Assembly: GCA_016788205.1 (NCBI GenBank)
Contig: JAEUTA010000031.1
Span: 168,576 to 232,575 of the forward strand
DNA length: 64,000 nt
Direction: 5' to 3'
Source: Flavobacteriales bacterium
GTDB taxonomy: Bacteria; Bacteroidota; Bacteroidia; Flavobacteriales_F; PHOS-HE28
The notes under the pieces were generated by a model, which saw only the letters and a list, made by a program, of their open reading frames with translations, was not told the origin of the DNA and did no database searches. Both the position numbers and the translations under genes were made by a program. This document shows, piece by piece, positions 1-9,642 of this stretch; within the stretch, counting starts at the first letter, position 1, and each line of letters begins with the position of its first letter.

Positions 1-877
1 CACCTGCTTCGTAGATCTCCACGATGTACTGCCCGGTACGCATCTCACCCGTACCGTTCCAGAAGATGCAGGCATCTACCGGCTGGTTCTGGTAGTTCAC
101 CTCGCGCTTGGCGCTGAACTCACCTTCCACCCCATTGAATTGGAAGCGATTGTTCGGGTCGCTCGCAGGAAGCACGGTACCATCAGGGCTTATAACACGC
201 ATGTAGAGCGTCTTGTCACCAGCGTCCGTAACGCTGTTCTGCCCCAGGGTGAAGCAGCACTTCACCATCTCCGCTTTCTTGGCGCGATCGGTGTCCACTT
301 GTTTGCCATTGTTGCGCATGAACAAGGCTCCGGCCGACATCGCGGTGGTGTGCAGGATGGCTCCCTTGGCGATCTTCCCCTGTAACGCTTCCTTCTCGGT
401 CGTCAAGGCATCCTTCTGCCCCTTCACCTCGCCCAGTTCCTGTGTGAGACCCACGTTCTGTGCGGTGAGCGCGGCATTCGCCTGGTTCAACGAGTCGATG
501 GTGACCACGTAGCCCTTCATGATCTTCCGCAAGGTCTCGGCTTCCTTCTTCGCTTTGGAGAGGTCGTAATTGCCGCGCTTCACCTGGTCCAACAGCCCTT
601 CGATACGCTCGCGTTGAGCCTCCATCTCCACGGTGAGCTGCTCATTATCGGTCTTCAGCGTGTCATAAGAAGCCAGCATGTTCTCCAGCATCATGGTCAC
701 GTTGTCCTTCTCACTGGTCACCGAAGCGATCTTCTGTTCACCTTGTTCCACCTCCTTGTTGCGCTGCATGAGCATCCACAACATCACCACGTTGCTGATG
801 AGGAGGAGCACGACGAGCAGGAGCAGGCCGGTGCTGGAACGGTTCTTCTGGGGGGGAGTGCTGGTGTTCTGGTCCAT
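1..877 (-). CDS. Coiled-coil inner-membrane protein, C-terminus outside window
   Basis: The reading frame starts at an ATG ending at 877 and stays open to the window edge, so 292 residues are visible and the C-terminus is missing. Residues about 17-36 form one hydrophobic segment after a short polar, Pro/Gln/Asn-rich N-terminus. This is followed by about 110 charged residues rich in Glu, Lys and Gln with coiled-coil character. From about residue 170 the sequence changes to a beta-rich region (motifs VDACIFWNGTGEMRTG and YIVEIYEAG). The likely topology is a single-pass anchor, a periplasmic or cytoplasmic coiled coil, and a globular end. I do not recognise a family with a known function. It is divergent from the ComF-like gene. 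A weak -7 box (TAATTTAG on the minus strand, 900-907) lies about 22 nt before the start. Confidence 0.8.
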   Translation of the reverse strand, partial: MDQNTSTPPQKNRSSTGLLLLVVLLLISNVVMLWMLMQRNKEVEQGEQKIASVTSEKDNVTMMLENMLASYDTLKTDNEQLTVEMEAQRERIEGLLDQVKRGNYDLSKAKKEAETLRKIMKGYVVTIDSLNQANAALTAQNVGLTQELGEVKGQKDALTTEKEALQGKIAKGAILHTTAMSAGALFMRNNGKQVDTDRAKKAEMVKCCFTLGQNSVTDAGDKTLYMRVISPDGTVLPASDPNNRFQFNGVEGEFSAKREVNYQNQPVDACIFWNGTGEMRTGQYIVEIYEAG

Positions 878-959
878 AGTGGATCTTCGGATCGGTGGGC
901 TAAATTACAGCCGCGTCCAAGGGTCGCTCTTGCCGAACGATGCGCTTATCAACAAAGTA

Positions 960-1667
960 TTGAACCCGACGAAGACCATCATCTACCGCTGGGGACACGA
1001 CCTGGCCGGTCTCTTCGTTCCACGTCGCTGTGGCGGCTGCGATAAGGGACTCATGCATTTCGAGCGTTGCTTGTGCATGACCTGTGAACAGGACCTGCCA
1101 CTGACCCGTTTCCATGAAGATGCGGAGAACCGCGTGGAGCAGCTTTTCCGGGGCAAGGTGCAGCTCAACGCCGCCAGCGCACTGCTGCACTTCTCCGCTA
1201 CCGGCATGGTACAACGGATGTTGCACCGCTTAAAGTACCACCACGATAGACAACTGGGGTTGCACATGGGCCGGTTGATGGGCGAGGAACTGGCCACCAG
1301 CCTTCGGTTCGCCACGGTGGACGCGCTGCTCCCGGTACCCCTCCATCCGCGGAAAGAACACATGCGCGGCTACAACCAGAGCCAGGTGCTGGTGGATGGC
1401 ATGCGGCAACGCTGGCCCTTGGAAAGCATCGGGAAAGGCCTGGTCCGGGTCATCCGAACCCCGTCGCAGACCCATCGTTCCCGATTGGACCGCTGGTTGA
1501 ACGTGAAAGAAGCCTTCCACCTGCCTCGTCCGGAGGAGCTCCGCGGCAGGCATGTGCTCATCGTTGATGATGTGGTTACGACCGGCGCCACGCTGGAGGG
1601 TTGTGTGAAAGCGCTCTCCGCGGTCCCGGATATCCGCATCAGCGTGTTCACGGCCGCCTGCGCCTAG
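960..1667 (+). CDS. ComF family phosphoribosyltransferase-like protein
   Basis: The protein is about 235 residues and has the ComF architecture. An N-terminal four-cysteine zinc ribbon (CGGC followed by CLCMTC) precedes a type I phosphoribosyltransferase fold with the PRPP-binding signature VLIVDDVVTTGAT near the C-terminus. The segment HMRGYNQSQ is also typical of the family. ComF proteins assist natural DNA uptake in competent bacteria, but in Bacteroidota the biological role is mostly untested. The frame is open far upstream with no suitable ATG after the divergent gene, so the start is probably TTG at 960 or TTG at 930; both keep the whole zinc ribbon. The next gene follows after 23 nt on the same strand but has its own promoter box. 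Confidence 0.87.
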   Translation: MNPTKTIIYRWGHDLAGLFVPRRCGGCDKGLMHFERCLCMTCEQDLPLTRFHEDAENRVEQLFRGKVQLNAASALLHFSATGMVQRMLHRLKYHHDRQLGLHMGRLMGEELATSLRFATVDALLPVPLHPRKEHMRGYNQSQVLVDGMRQRWPLESIGKGLVRVIRTPSQTHRSRLDRWLNVKEAFHLPRPEELRGRHVLIVDDVVTTGATLEGCVKALSAVPDIRISVFTAACA

Positions 1668-1673
1668 GGCGAA

Positions 1674-1681
1674 TACCTTTG
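1674..1681 (+). promoter_or_regulatory. -7 box TACCTTTG
   Basis: Exact match to the Bacteroidota -7 consensus TAnnTTTG. It ends 9 nt before the ATG of the methionine sulfoxide reductase, so transcription should begin at or next to the start codon. It overlaps nothing of the ComF-like gene, whose stop is at 1665-1667. Confidence 0.6.
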
Positions 1682-1690
1682 CCGCCCGCC

Positions 1691-2176
1691 ATGCAAGACC
1701 CCATCATACTGCCCGGAACGAAGGACCGCGTGACCCTGTTCACCGCGCTGATGCCGCAGATCCGCGAACTGCTGCACGAAGAGCATGATCCCGTGGCCGC
1801 CATGGCGAACGTGACCGCTGCATTGCGCCAGACGTTCGGATGGCACTGGATCGGCTTCTACCGTGTCATGGGCGCAGAGCTGGTCCTTGGCCCATTCCAA
1901 GGTCCCGTCGCCTGCACGCGGATCGGTTTCGGCAAGGGTGTTTGTGGTGCGGCCTGGAAGGAGGAGAAGACGATGATCGTGCCCGATGTGGACAAGTTCC
2001 CAGGACACATCGCTTGCAGTCCGCTCTCCAAGTCGGAGGTCGTTATCCCCATCCGTGACAGTGATGGGCGCATCGCAGCTGTGCTGGACATCGACAGCAT
2101 CGTGCTGAACGATTTCAGCATCGTTGACGCGCATGCCTTGGAGCAATTGTGCGAACTGCTGCAACCCTTGTTCTGA
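1691..2176 (+). CDS. msrC: Free methionine-(R)-sulfoxide reductase (GAF domain, fRMsr)
   Basis: This cytoplasmic GAF-domain enzyme of 161 residues reduces free L-methionine-(R)-sulfoxide to methionine, normally at the expense of thioredoxin. Three cysteines, C75, C85 and C109, are spaced 10 and 24 residues apart. That is the same spacing as the catalytic and resolving cysteines C84, C94 and C118 of the E. coli enzyme. The family segments WIGFY, GKGVCG and VVIPI are present. The ATG at 1691 gives the usual family length; longer starts would run into the ComF-like gene. The stop codon overlaps the next gene's ATG by one base (TGATG), so the two are probably translationally coupled. Confidence 0.93.
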   Translation: MQDPIILPGTKDRVTLFTALMPQIRELLHEEHDPVAAMANVTAALRQTFGWHWIGFYRVMGAELVLGPFQGPVACTRIGFGKGVCGAAWKEEKTMIVPDVDKFPGHIACSPLSKSEVVIPIRDSDGRIAAVLDIDSIVLNDFSIVDAHALEQLCELLQPLF

Positions 2177-3771
2177 TGACCCGGAGCACGCTGCTCCTGG
2201 GGTTCATCTCCTTGGTGTGCTCCTGCGCACAGGTGAAACCCATTACCGGCGGTGAAAAGGACAACGCGCCACCCGTTCTGGTGAAGGCCTTGCCAGCGAA
2301 CGGTAGTGTGGACTTCCGCGCCGAAGCCATCTACCTGGAGTTCGATGAACGGATACAACTGGACCGCGTACGTGAACGCCTGCTCGTTTCACCACCACTG
2401 GATGAAGCGCCTACCGTTCGTGTCCTGGGCTCACGCAGCGTGGATATCCGCTTGAATGCTCCGTTGAAGGCGAATACGACGTACACGTTCAACCTGGGGG
2501 AGTGCGTGAAGGATCTGACCGAAAGCAACCCTGCGGCCGGTCTCAACTATGTATTCTCCACCGGATCCACACTGGATAGCCTCCAAGTGACCGGCGCCGT
2601 GGTCAACGCCTTTACCGGAGCGAGCGAAAAGGACATGTTCGTCATGTTGTACAACACCGTTGATACGGGGACATTCCGCACCTCACGACCCGCCTATGTG
2701 ACCAAAAGCGATGAGCTGGGCGTGTTCAGGATCGATCACTTACCCGCCGGGAGTTATTCCGTTTACGCACTGCGGGACAAGAACAGCAACTACCGCTATG
2801 ATCTACCGAACGAGGAGATCGCCTTTCTCGATACTTCGTGTGTACTCGCCGCTACGGATACGATAGCTCCTGTGGTGCTACTGCGTTCCTTCCTACCAGC
2901 AAGCGCGGAGCAACAGGTGCGCAGTTACAAGGTGATCCCGGACGGCGCCTTGCAATTGGTTCTGGCCAGGGCTGCGGACACACTTACCGTTCGTGATATC
3001 GCGCGCACCGGAGGGTCGCTTCAATGGAAGCAGCGCTGGAACATTACACGGGACACGGTCACGCTATGGCCGTCGGACACCACCCTGCTCGGCTCCGGGT
3101 TCTACGAGATCGGCGATGCCCGTGGAGCGCTGGATACACTGCGTTACAAACCCGTACAACGCATGCCGTTCCATACCGGACTTTCCGCAAGCCTGGTGGA
3201 GGATCCCGCCGGAGCCTGGGTCCGCATACGAACCACAAGACCCATCACCTACGTGGACACCTCCCGCTTCGTTCTGATGCGCGATAGCATGCTCCTGCCG
3301 TTCCGCGTGGAGGCAACGGGAGATGAACAGGTGATAGCGATATATGCTGAAATGCCTCCTGCAACGAGCACGGGCCTGGTGGTAGGACCCAAGGCGGTCC
3401 GCGATATCTATGGCGGGATGAACGACACACTTCGCATCTCTTTCGGCCGTGCAGCGGACCAAGGGACGGGCACGTTGCGCGTAGAGCTTAAGCACTTGCC
3501 TGAAGGACCGGCCTACCTGCTGCAACTACTGGATGCGCAACAACGGATCGGTCAGGAAAGTTCCATCGTAGGCCCTGCGGCAAGCGTGAAGTGGGAACGC
3601 CTGTCACCAGGGATACGCACGATCCGGTTGGTCGCGGACACCAACGGCAACGGTACGTGGGATACCGGGGAATGGGCCACCTTGCGCCAACCCGAACGTA
3701 CATGGTACCATCCCGAACCGGTGAACGTTCGCGCGGCTTGGGACGTGGTGGTGGACTGGGTCTTGGACTGA
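2176..3771 (+). CDS. Lipoprotein with Ig-like (Big_5) domain
   Basis: The product is 531 residues. The N-terminus is a lipoprotein signal with lipobox-like LVCSC near residue 15, so the mature protein should be lipid-anchored in an outer or inner membrane. Residues about 28-130 (NAPPVLVKALPANGS..., then LEFDERI) match the Bacterial Ig-like Big_5 domain common in Bacteroidota lipoproteins. A second region around residues 140-215 (GVFRIDHLPAGSYSVYALRD) resembles a carboxypeptidase-regulatory-like fold. The C-terminus (LVADTNGNGTWDTGEW) is typical of this Bacteroidota family. No enzyme motif is visible; a cell-surface or structural role is inferred. It overlaps the preceding gene by one base. 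Confidence 0.85.
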   Translation: MTRSTLLLGFISLVCSCAQVKPITGGEKDNAPPVLVKALPANGSVDFRAEAIYLEFDERIQLDRVRERLLVSPPLDEAPTVRVLGSRSVDIRLNAPLKANTTYTFNLGECVKDLTESNPAAGLNYVFSTGSTLDSLQVTGAVVNAFTGASEKDMFVMLYNTVDTGTFRTSRPAYVTKSDELGVFRIDHLPAGSYSVYALRDKNSNYRYDLPNEEIAFLDTSCVLAATDTIAPVVLLRSFLPASAEQQVRSYKVIPDGALQLVLARAADTLTVRDIARTGGSLQWKQRWNITRDTVTLWPSDTTLLGSGFYEIGDARGALDTLRYKPVQRMPFHTGLSASLVEDPAGAWVRIRTTRPITYVDTSRFVLMRDSMLLPFRVEATGDEQVIAIYAEMPPATSTGLVVGPKAVRDIYGGMNDTLRISFGRAADQGTGTLRVELKHLPEGPAYLLQLLDAQQRIGQESSIVGPAASVKWERLSPGIRTIRLVADTNGNGTWDTGEWATLRQPERTWYHPEPVNVRAAWDVVVDWVLD

Positions 3772-3848
3772 ATTCATCGGTCGGGAACCTTCATTCATCG
3801 CCCGGCGTAGAACGGCCGCTACCACCTATGCTCTTTGGTGGCCTGTCG

Positions 3849-6800
3849 ATGAACCGTAGCCCTATCCTTACGACCAGCTTCGCGCGTTGGTGCAGTGGCC
3901 TTCTGTTGCTGCTTTCCGTCAACGGTTCTCTCCCCGCTCAAGCACCCACCCAACTCCCCACACGGGGCACGCGCTTTTGGACCGGCTACATGCAGAACGG
4001 TTTCGGAGCGCAAAGCCTCAAAGTGCACATCATGAGCTCCGCCGCTACGAGCGGAACGGTGAGCATGCCGTTGAACGGTTGGAGTACCACCTTCACCGTG
4101 GCAGCGAACAGCGTCACCGTGGTGGACGTACCCACCAGCGCGGAGAATGCCGGTTCGGGTAACGTACTGCCCAAAGGGGTTCTGATCCAGAGCGGCGATA
4201 GCGTGAACGTTTTCGTCAGCAGCTTCCAGAACTTCACGCACGACCTCACCCAGGTCCTGCCGGAATCATCGCTGGGCAACACCTACCGGGTGGATGCCTA
4301 CCAAGGGCTCCCCAACTTCAACAACCTGCACAAGAGCGAGCTGCTCGTGGTGGCCACACAGGACGGCACTCAGGTGCGCATAACACCTTCGGTGAATACG
4401 CTGAGCGGCCAGGCTGCAGGAGTTCCGTTCACGGTGAACTTGAATGCAGGGCAGAGCTATCAGTTGCAGGCAGCGACCGACAATACGGATCTGACGAACA
4501 CCATGGTGGAGGCGACGGCGGTCAGTGGTACATGCCGTCCATTCGTGGTCATCGGTGGCTCGATGTGCGCTACGGTTCCCGGGGCCTGTCAGGCTTGTGA
4601 TGCCATATTCGAGCAACTGGTGCCTACCACGGCATGGGGTACACGCTACTATACCGCACCGATCCATGGCGTGAACACGAGCACCTATCGGATCATGGCC
4701 AATACCAACGGAACTTCCGTTACCATCAATGGTGGAGCGCCCATAACGCTGAACGCCGGTCAGCGGTATGAAGCGAACGGAACGACCGCACCGGTATGCA
4801 TCCAAGCCAGCCAACCCGTGAGCGTGGTACAACTACTGGAAGGGTACAGCTGCGCTGGAAGTGGTGATCCTTCGTTGACCCTTGTCTCCCCGGCAGAGCG
4901 CCTTTCCACCCAAGCTACGTGGAACACATCCGTCTCTTCCCAGGTGACACAGCATAGCGTGAGCGTGGTGGCACCGCTCGCTGCGATCGGGCAGCTGACC
5001 CTGGATGGTGTCGTGGTGAACCCGTCGCTGTTCCAGGCCTATCCCGGTTGCAACGACCGGAAGTACGCCAAGATCCCGGTCACTGTTGGTCGCCACAAGT
5101 TGCAAGCCGTCGCTGGTTTCCAAGCCTACATGTTCGGCACCGGCTACGGGGAAAGTTATGCAGCGTCGGTACACGACATCCGTGCGATACCGGTCCCTCA
5201 AGATTCCATCGTTTGCGGTAGTGGGCAGCTGACCTTGAACGCGCCGGAGCCCATGAGCAACATCCAATGGACGCGTGATGATGCCCCCAACATCGTTCTG
5301 GGGACCAGCAGCAGCTATACGCTCACGCCCAGCCAAAGCGCCAGCTACACCATCACCGGCACACTTCCCATAAGCGGTTGCCAGCGCAGCTTCACCTACC
5401 ATGTCGGACTGCCGCTGACCATCCCGACCTGGCTTACGGCGAACGACGAACCGGAGATCACCATCTGCCAATACGAATCGGTCCAACTCGCGCTCGTTCC
5501 TGCGCCTGATCCCGCTTGGTTCGAGATCCAATGGACGCCGGGCTTCTCCTTGGACAATGACACGATCGCCGCACCGACGGCCACTCCGATGGCGTCCACG
5601 TGGTACCGCGCACGCGTGCTGAGCCCGAGCGGTTGCGGGAACTTGGATGACAGTATCCGGGTGAACGTGATACCAGCGAACATACTTGAGCTGAACACCA
5701 CGGCGCAGCCCGCAGCCGTCTGCCTGGGAAGTACGGTCCAGCTCGGGAGCAGCGCGCTGCGCGTGATCTCTTCAGACCTGTTCGACGGACAACCAGGCAG
5801 CACCTGGACCGCGATACAAGGTGGCACGACCTCAACCGCCTGCGGCAGCTACAGCGGATCCGCGCTGTACTTCAATGGGAATGGCCAGCGCTATGCACAG
5901 ACCGTTGGCCTCAATACCACCGGTGGAGGACGGATGCGTTTCCGCCTCAAGATAGCCACGGAGAACGGGGCCTGTGATGATGCAGAGCCGGGTGATGACA
6001 TCGTGTTGGAATATTCGACCAACAACGGCCTCAACTGGACGCTGATCGACACGTACGCCGAGAATGCCTTCCCCGGATTCGAACCCGTGGAAGTCACCAT
6101 ACCGCCCAGCGCGCAAACGGCGAACACCATGTTCCGCCTGCGCCAATTGGCGAACAATGGCGCGGGGCATGATAACTGGTCGCTCGACGACTACTTGGTC
6201 GCACGGTACGACAACGCATACCTGAGCTACGATTGGACCCAGCCGGGAACGCTCAACAACGCCAGCTCACCCTCTCCCATCGCCACACCCACGGCGAGCG
6301 GCTGGTACGTATTGAACGCGACGGACCCAACGGCAAGCTGCGTGTACCAGGATTCCGTGTATGTGCAGGTGGATCCACCCTTCAGCATCGCGGTCACACC
6401 GAACACCACCCTGTGCGCCGTGGCGGGCATCCCCATAACGGCAGCGCCTTCTTCCGGCAACGGTATCTCCTATGCCTGGTCGCCGAACAACGGTACGATC
6501 AGCGCAACGAACGTGCAAACGCCAACTGTGACCCCAACGACAACGACAACGTACAGTGTAACGGCCACGTCGAGCATCGGCTGCACAGCTCAGGGCCAGG
6601 TCACCATCACCGTTGGGCAGTTGCTAAGCGTGAACGTGAGCGTAAGCAACGACACCCTCTGCCAGGGACAATCGACGCAATTGACCGCCACCGCAGCTGG
6701 AGGGAGCGGGCTGACCTATTCCTGGAGCGGAGCTGGATTGAACAACAGCAGTATAGCGAATCCGGTGGCGAGCCCTACACAAACCACTACGTACACCTGT

Positions 6801-8855
6801 ACCGTCACCCATACCGCGAGCGGATGTTCCCTCAGCCAAAGCGTTACCGTGGTGGTGACTACCGGGTATGTCGCCAACGCAGGTACGGACATCACCCTGT
6901 GCTCCACGCTCGGTCACCATCTCGCCGTGGCGCACAACGTACCCAATCCACACTACCAGTGGAGCCCAGCGGTGAACTTGAACGCGGCGAACATACAAGC
7001 GCCGACCATCATGACCGACGGGACGGCTACCTACACCGTGACCATCACCGACCTGAACGGGTGCGGCGTGAGCGACCAGATCGTCGTGACCCGTGCATTC
7101 AGCGGCGTGCCGACACAGGCTACAGCGAGCGCCTGCATCAACGTACCGCCTACCATCACGGCCCCGACCACCGGTGTCAGCTACGAGTGGAGCAGTGGAC
7201 AAAGCACACCGAGCATCATAGCCAACACCTCCGGACCGCATACGGTGACGGTTACGGATGCACAAGGCTGTGAAGCTTCCACCACCTTCAACGTTACGTT
7301 GTACGCGCTGCCCGTTGTGAACCTCGGCCCGGACCTGAACCTCTGCGGCGCGACCAGCCAGCTACTGAACGCCGGGAATAGCGGCAGTTCCTTCCTCTGG
7401 AACACCAATGCAACGAGCCAGCAGATCTCCGTGGTCACCTCCGGAACCTATTCCGTTACGGTGACGAACGCGAACAATTGTAGTGCTTCGGACGCGGTGC
7501 AGGTGAACTTGAACAGCTTGCCCACCGACATGTTGAACGACATCACCACATGCGCCACCAACGGTGTAACGCTTGATGCCGGGAACATCGGAAGTACCTA
7601 CCTGTGGAACACGAGCGCTATCACCCGCACCATAGAGCCGACGGCAAGCGGCACCTATAGCGTGACCGTTACGACACCGCAGAACTGTTCTTCCACCTTC
7701 GATGCCGTTGTCAGCTTGGTGCCAACGGTATCCGTCTCCCTCGGCAATGACACAACGCTCTGTCAGGGCAGTACCATCACCCTGGATGCCGGAAACCCTG
7801 GCCTTACCTATGCCTGGAGCAATGGTGCGACCACACGCACCATCACAACGTCCGAGGCCGGGACCTATTCCGTCATCGTTAGCAACGGAGCGTGTAATGC
7901 CTCGGACGCCATAACACTAGCCGTGCAAGCAGCTCCTGTGAACCCGTTGCAGGATGTAACCCGTTGTGCAGGGGTGGCCGCGACATTGGACGCAGCCAAT
8001 CCGGGATGCACCTACGTATGGAGCACTGGATCAACGGCACAGAGCATCACAACGACAAGTGCCGGTACCTATTCGGTGACGGTCACCAACAGCATCGGCT
8101 GCGCCAACACGTTCGCTGCGACCGTGCTGTTCGTGCAACCCCCGGTGGTGGAACTTGGTGCGGACACCACCCTTTGCCAGGGACGTACTTTGCTGCTGGA
8201 TGCCGGTAACCCTGGTACCAGCTACACATGGAGCAACGGCGCCACCGCACGGATGGTGTCCATCACACATCCCGGAACATACTCCGTACAGGTGGACAAC
8301 GGCCATTGCCAGCGTATGGATGCTGTGGTGGTGAACTTCAACCCATCGCCAGCGCAAATGGCCACACGCCAATTCCATACCTGCTTGGGCGAGGATGAAC
8401 AATTCGTTCGCATTGATGCCGGCAACGCGGGTTCGCAGTTTGAATGGAATACCGGCGAACATGCTCAGGTCATCCTCGCAAGTGCCTACGGCTGGTACGT
8501 GGTCGAAGTGATCAACCAGTTCGACTGTGCCGCTCGGGACTCTGCTCAAGTGGTGGAATATTGCCCATCGGCCATCTTCATTCCGAACACCTTCACACCG
8601 AACGGCGATGGAACCAATGACATCTTCATCCCCGTCGGCAAGAATATCGTCGCTATGCATCTGTGGGTGTTCGATCGCTGGGGTAATCAACTCTTTGAAA
8701 GCGATAACCCCTCCATGGGCTGGGATGGCACCTATGGTGGCGAAGTGGTGAAGAACGACATCTATGTCTGGCGCCTTGCCTACACGTTCGAAGAGAAGGA
8801 CGGCACCTTGGGCATGGAACAGGAACAGATGGGACACATCCAGGTGCTCCGCTGA
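3849..8855 (+). CDS. Large secreted IgGFc-like/Ig-repeat protein with CHU_C domain
   Basis: This is a secreted 1,668-residue adhesin-like protein. A signal peptide (MNRSPILTT... ending near LPAQ) is followed by a region of about 380 residues resembling the IgGFc-binding N-terminal domain (TRFWTGYMQN, TVVDVPTSAE, THDLTQVLPESSLG). Residues about 647-789 form a module with reelin-subrepeat character (VLEYSTNNGLNWTLIDTY, NWSLDDY). After this come many Ig-like repeats of about 80 residues, each with a LGNDTTLCQG or CAGVAATLDA type strand and a GTYSVTVT strand. The last 95 residues (FIPNTFTPNGDGTNDIF, FDRWGNQLFES) are the gliding motility-associated CHU_C domain that marks T9SS export. An upstream in-frame ATG at 3828 is an alternative start. 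The stop lies 7 nt from the convergent omega-amidase gene. Confidence 0.88.
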   Translation: MNRSPILTTSFARWCSGLLLLLSVNGSLPAQAPTQLPTRGTRFWTGYMQNGFGAQSLKVHIMSSAATSGTVSMPLNGWSTTFTVAANSVTVVDVPTSAENAGSGNVLPKGVLIQSGDSVNVFVSSFQNFTHDLTQVLPESSLGNTYRVDAYQGLPNFNNLHKSELLVVATQDGTQVRITPSVNTLSGQAAGVPFTVNLNAGQSYQLQAATDNTDLTNTMVEATAVSGTCRPFVVIGGSMCATVPGACQACDAIFEQLVPTTAWGTRYYTAPIHGVNTSTYRIMANTNGTSVTINGGAPITLNAGQRYEANGTTAPVCIQASQPVSVVQLLEGYSCAGSGDPSLTLVSPAERLSTQATWNTSVSSQVTQHSVSVVAPLAAIGQLTLDGVVVNPSLFQAYPGCNDRKYAKIPVTVGRHKLQAVAGFQAYMFGTGYGESYAASVHDIRAIPVPQDSIVCGSGQLTLNAPEPMSNIQWTRDDAPNIVLGTSSSYTLTPSQSASYTITGTLPISGCQRSFTYHVGLPLTIPTWLTANDEPEITICQYESVQLALVPAPDPAWFEIQWTPGFSLDNDTIAAPTATPMASTWYRARVLSPSGCGNLDDSIRVNVIPANILELNTTAQPAAVCLGSTVQLGSSALRVISSDLFDGQPGSTWTAIQGGTTSTACGSYSGSALYFNGNGQRYAQTVGLNTTGGGRMRFRLKIATENGACDDAEPGDDIVLEYSTNNGLNWTLIDTYAENAFPGFEPVEVTIPPSAQTANTMFRLRQLANNGAGHDNWSLDDYLVARYDNAYLSYDWTQPGTLNNASSPSPIATPTASGWYVLNATDPTASCVYQDSVYVQVDPPFSIAVTPNTTLCAVAGIPITAAPSSGNGISYAWSPNNGTISATNVQTPTVTPTTTTTYSVTATSSIGCTAQGQVTITVGQLLSVNVSVSNDTLCQGQSTQLTATAAGGSGLTYSWSGAGLNNSSIANPVASPTQTTTYTCTVTHTASGCSLSQSVTVVVTTGYVANAGTDITLCSTLGHHLAVAHNVPNPHYQWSPAVNLNAANIQAPTIMTDGTATYTVTITDLNGCGVSDQIVVTRAFSGVPTQATASACINVPPTITAPTTGVSYEWSSGQSTPSIIANTSGPHTVTVTDAQGCEASTTFNVTLYALPVVNLGPDLNLCGATSQLLNAGNSGSSFLWNTNATSQQISVVTSGTYSVTVTNANNCSASDAVQVNLNSLPTDMLNDITTCATNGVTLDAGNIGSTYLWNTSAITRTIEPTASGTYSVTVTTPQNCSSTFDAVVSLVPTVSVSLGNDTTLCQGSTITLDAGNPGLTYAWSNGATTRTITTSEAGTYSVIVSNGACNASDAITLAVQAAPVNPLQDVTRCAGVAATLDAANPGCTYVWSTGSTAQSITTTSAGTYSVTVTNSIGCANTFAATVLFVQPPVVELGADTTLCQGRTLLLDAGNPGTSYTWSNGATARMVSITHPGTYSVQVDNGHCQRMDAVVVNFNPSPAQMATRQFHTCLGEDEQFVRIDAGNAGSQFEWNTGEHAQVILASAYGWYVVEVINQFDCAARDSAQVVEYCPSAIFIPNTFTPNGDGTNDIFIPVGKNIVAMHLWVFDRWGNQLFESDNPSMGWDGTYGGEVVKNDIYVWRLAYTFEEKDGTLGMEQEQMGHIQVLR

Positions 8856-8862
8856 GGACCCG

Positions 8863-9642
8863 TCAGAGCTTCAGATCGAAGTCGTCCGTCTCTTTCGCCA
8901 CCGGGAACTTCGCGCGGAAGTCCTCGAGCACCGTCCGGTCCAGCTCAACGGTCGCGAAGCCCTCTTGTGAAGGTTCCACCTGACCCATCACCGCACCGCG
9001 CGGATCGATGACGACGCTGTCGCCCGTGTAATGGATGCCTTTTCCATCCATGCCTACGCGGTTGACGCCAGCCACATAGACCTGATTCTCGATGGCACGG
9101 GCGATGAGCAACTGGCTCCACGGATAACGGCGCGCCTCCGGCCAGTTGGCCACGTAGAGCATGGCATCGTAGTCGCCTCTGTTACGCGCGAAGACAGGGA
9201 ACCGGAGGTCGAAGCACACCTGCAGCAGGATGCGCCAGCCGTGCCATTCCACGACCACACGCTCCTGTCCAGCGCTATAGTGGCTGGTCTCATCCGCGAA
9301 GCGGAAGAGGTGTCGCTTGTCGTAGGCGGTGACTTGCCCTTCCGGTGTCACGAAGAGCCCACGATTGAAGTACTTACCGCCATCGGTGATGATGACGCTG
9401 CCGTAGAGTGCAGCACCGGTCGCCTTTGCTTGCTCCTTCATCCACGCAACGGTAGGACCGCTCATCGGTTCAGCCAGCTCCGTGCTCCGCATGCTGAAGC
9501 CGGTCGTGAACATCTCGGGCAGCACGACAAGGTCAGTCGTGCCTTTCAGCGCGGTGAGCTTCTCGCTGAACATCGCACGGTTCGCAGCCGCATCCTCCCA
9601 ATGGAGCATGCTCTGCACAAGGGTCACTCTCAGATCCGACAT
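8863..9642 (-). CDS. Omega-amidase, YafV/Nit2-type carbon-nitrogen hydrolase
   Basis: Nitrilase-superfamily enzyme of 259 residues with the complete catalytic triad: E43 (LPEMF), K109 (YDKRHLF) and C143 (QVCFDLRFPV). The combination of LPEMFTTGF and QVCFDLRFPV is that of the YafV/Nit2 omega-amidases. These hydrolyse 2-oxoglutaramate or 2-oxosuccinamate to 2-oxoglutarate or oxaloacetate plus ammonia. The start overlaps the end of the aminotransferase gene by 13 nt, so the two are very likely co-translated. The pairing fits a glutamine transaminase/omega-amidase couple, in which the amidase removes the keto-amide and makes transamination irreversible. It may also be a metabolite-repair enzyme. 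Confidence 0.92.
   Translation of the reverse strand: MSDLRVTLVQSMLHWEDAAANRAMFSEKLTALKGTTDLVVLPEMFTTGFSMRSTELAEPMSGPTVAWMKEQAKATGAALYGSVIITDGGKYFNRGLFVTPEGQVTAYDKRHLFRFADETSHYSAGQERVVVEWHGWRILLQVCFDLRFPVFARNRGDYDAMLYVANWPEARRYPWSQLLIARAIENQVYVAGVNRVGMDGKGIHYTGDSVVIDPRGAVMGQVEPSQEGFATVELDRTVLEDFRAKFPVAKETDDFDLKL

Noticed and set aside
6233..7273. A 346-codon alternative frame within the large adhesin gene
   Set aside because: Its composition (Arg/His-rich) and lack of domains show it is a shadow of the Ig-repeat region.
7300..8560. Repeated blocks in the adhesin gene that could look like a tandem or CRISPR repeat array
   Set aside because: They are coding Ig-like domain repeats with diverged sequence, not short identical repeats with unique spacers.
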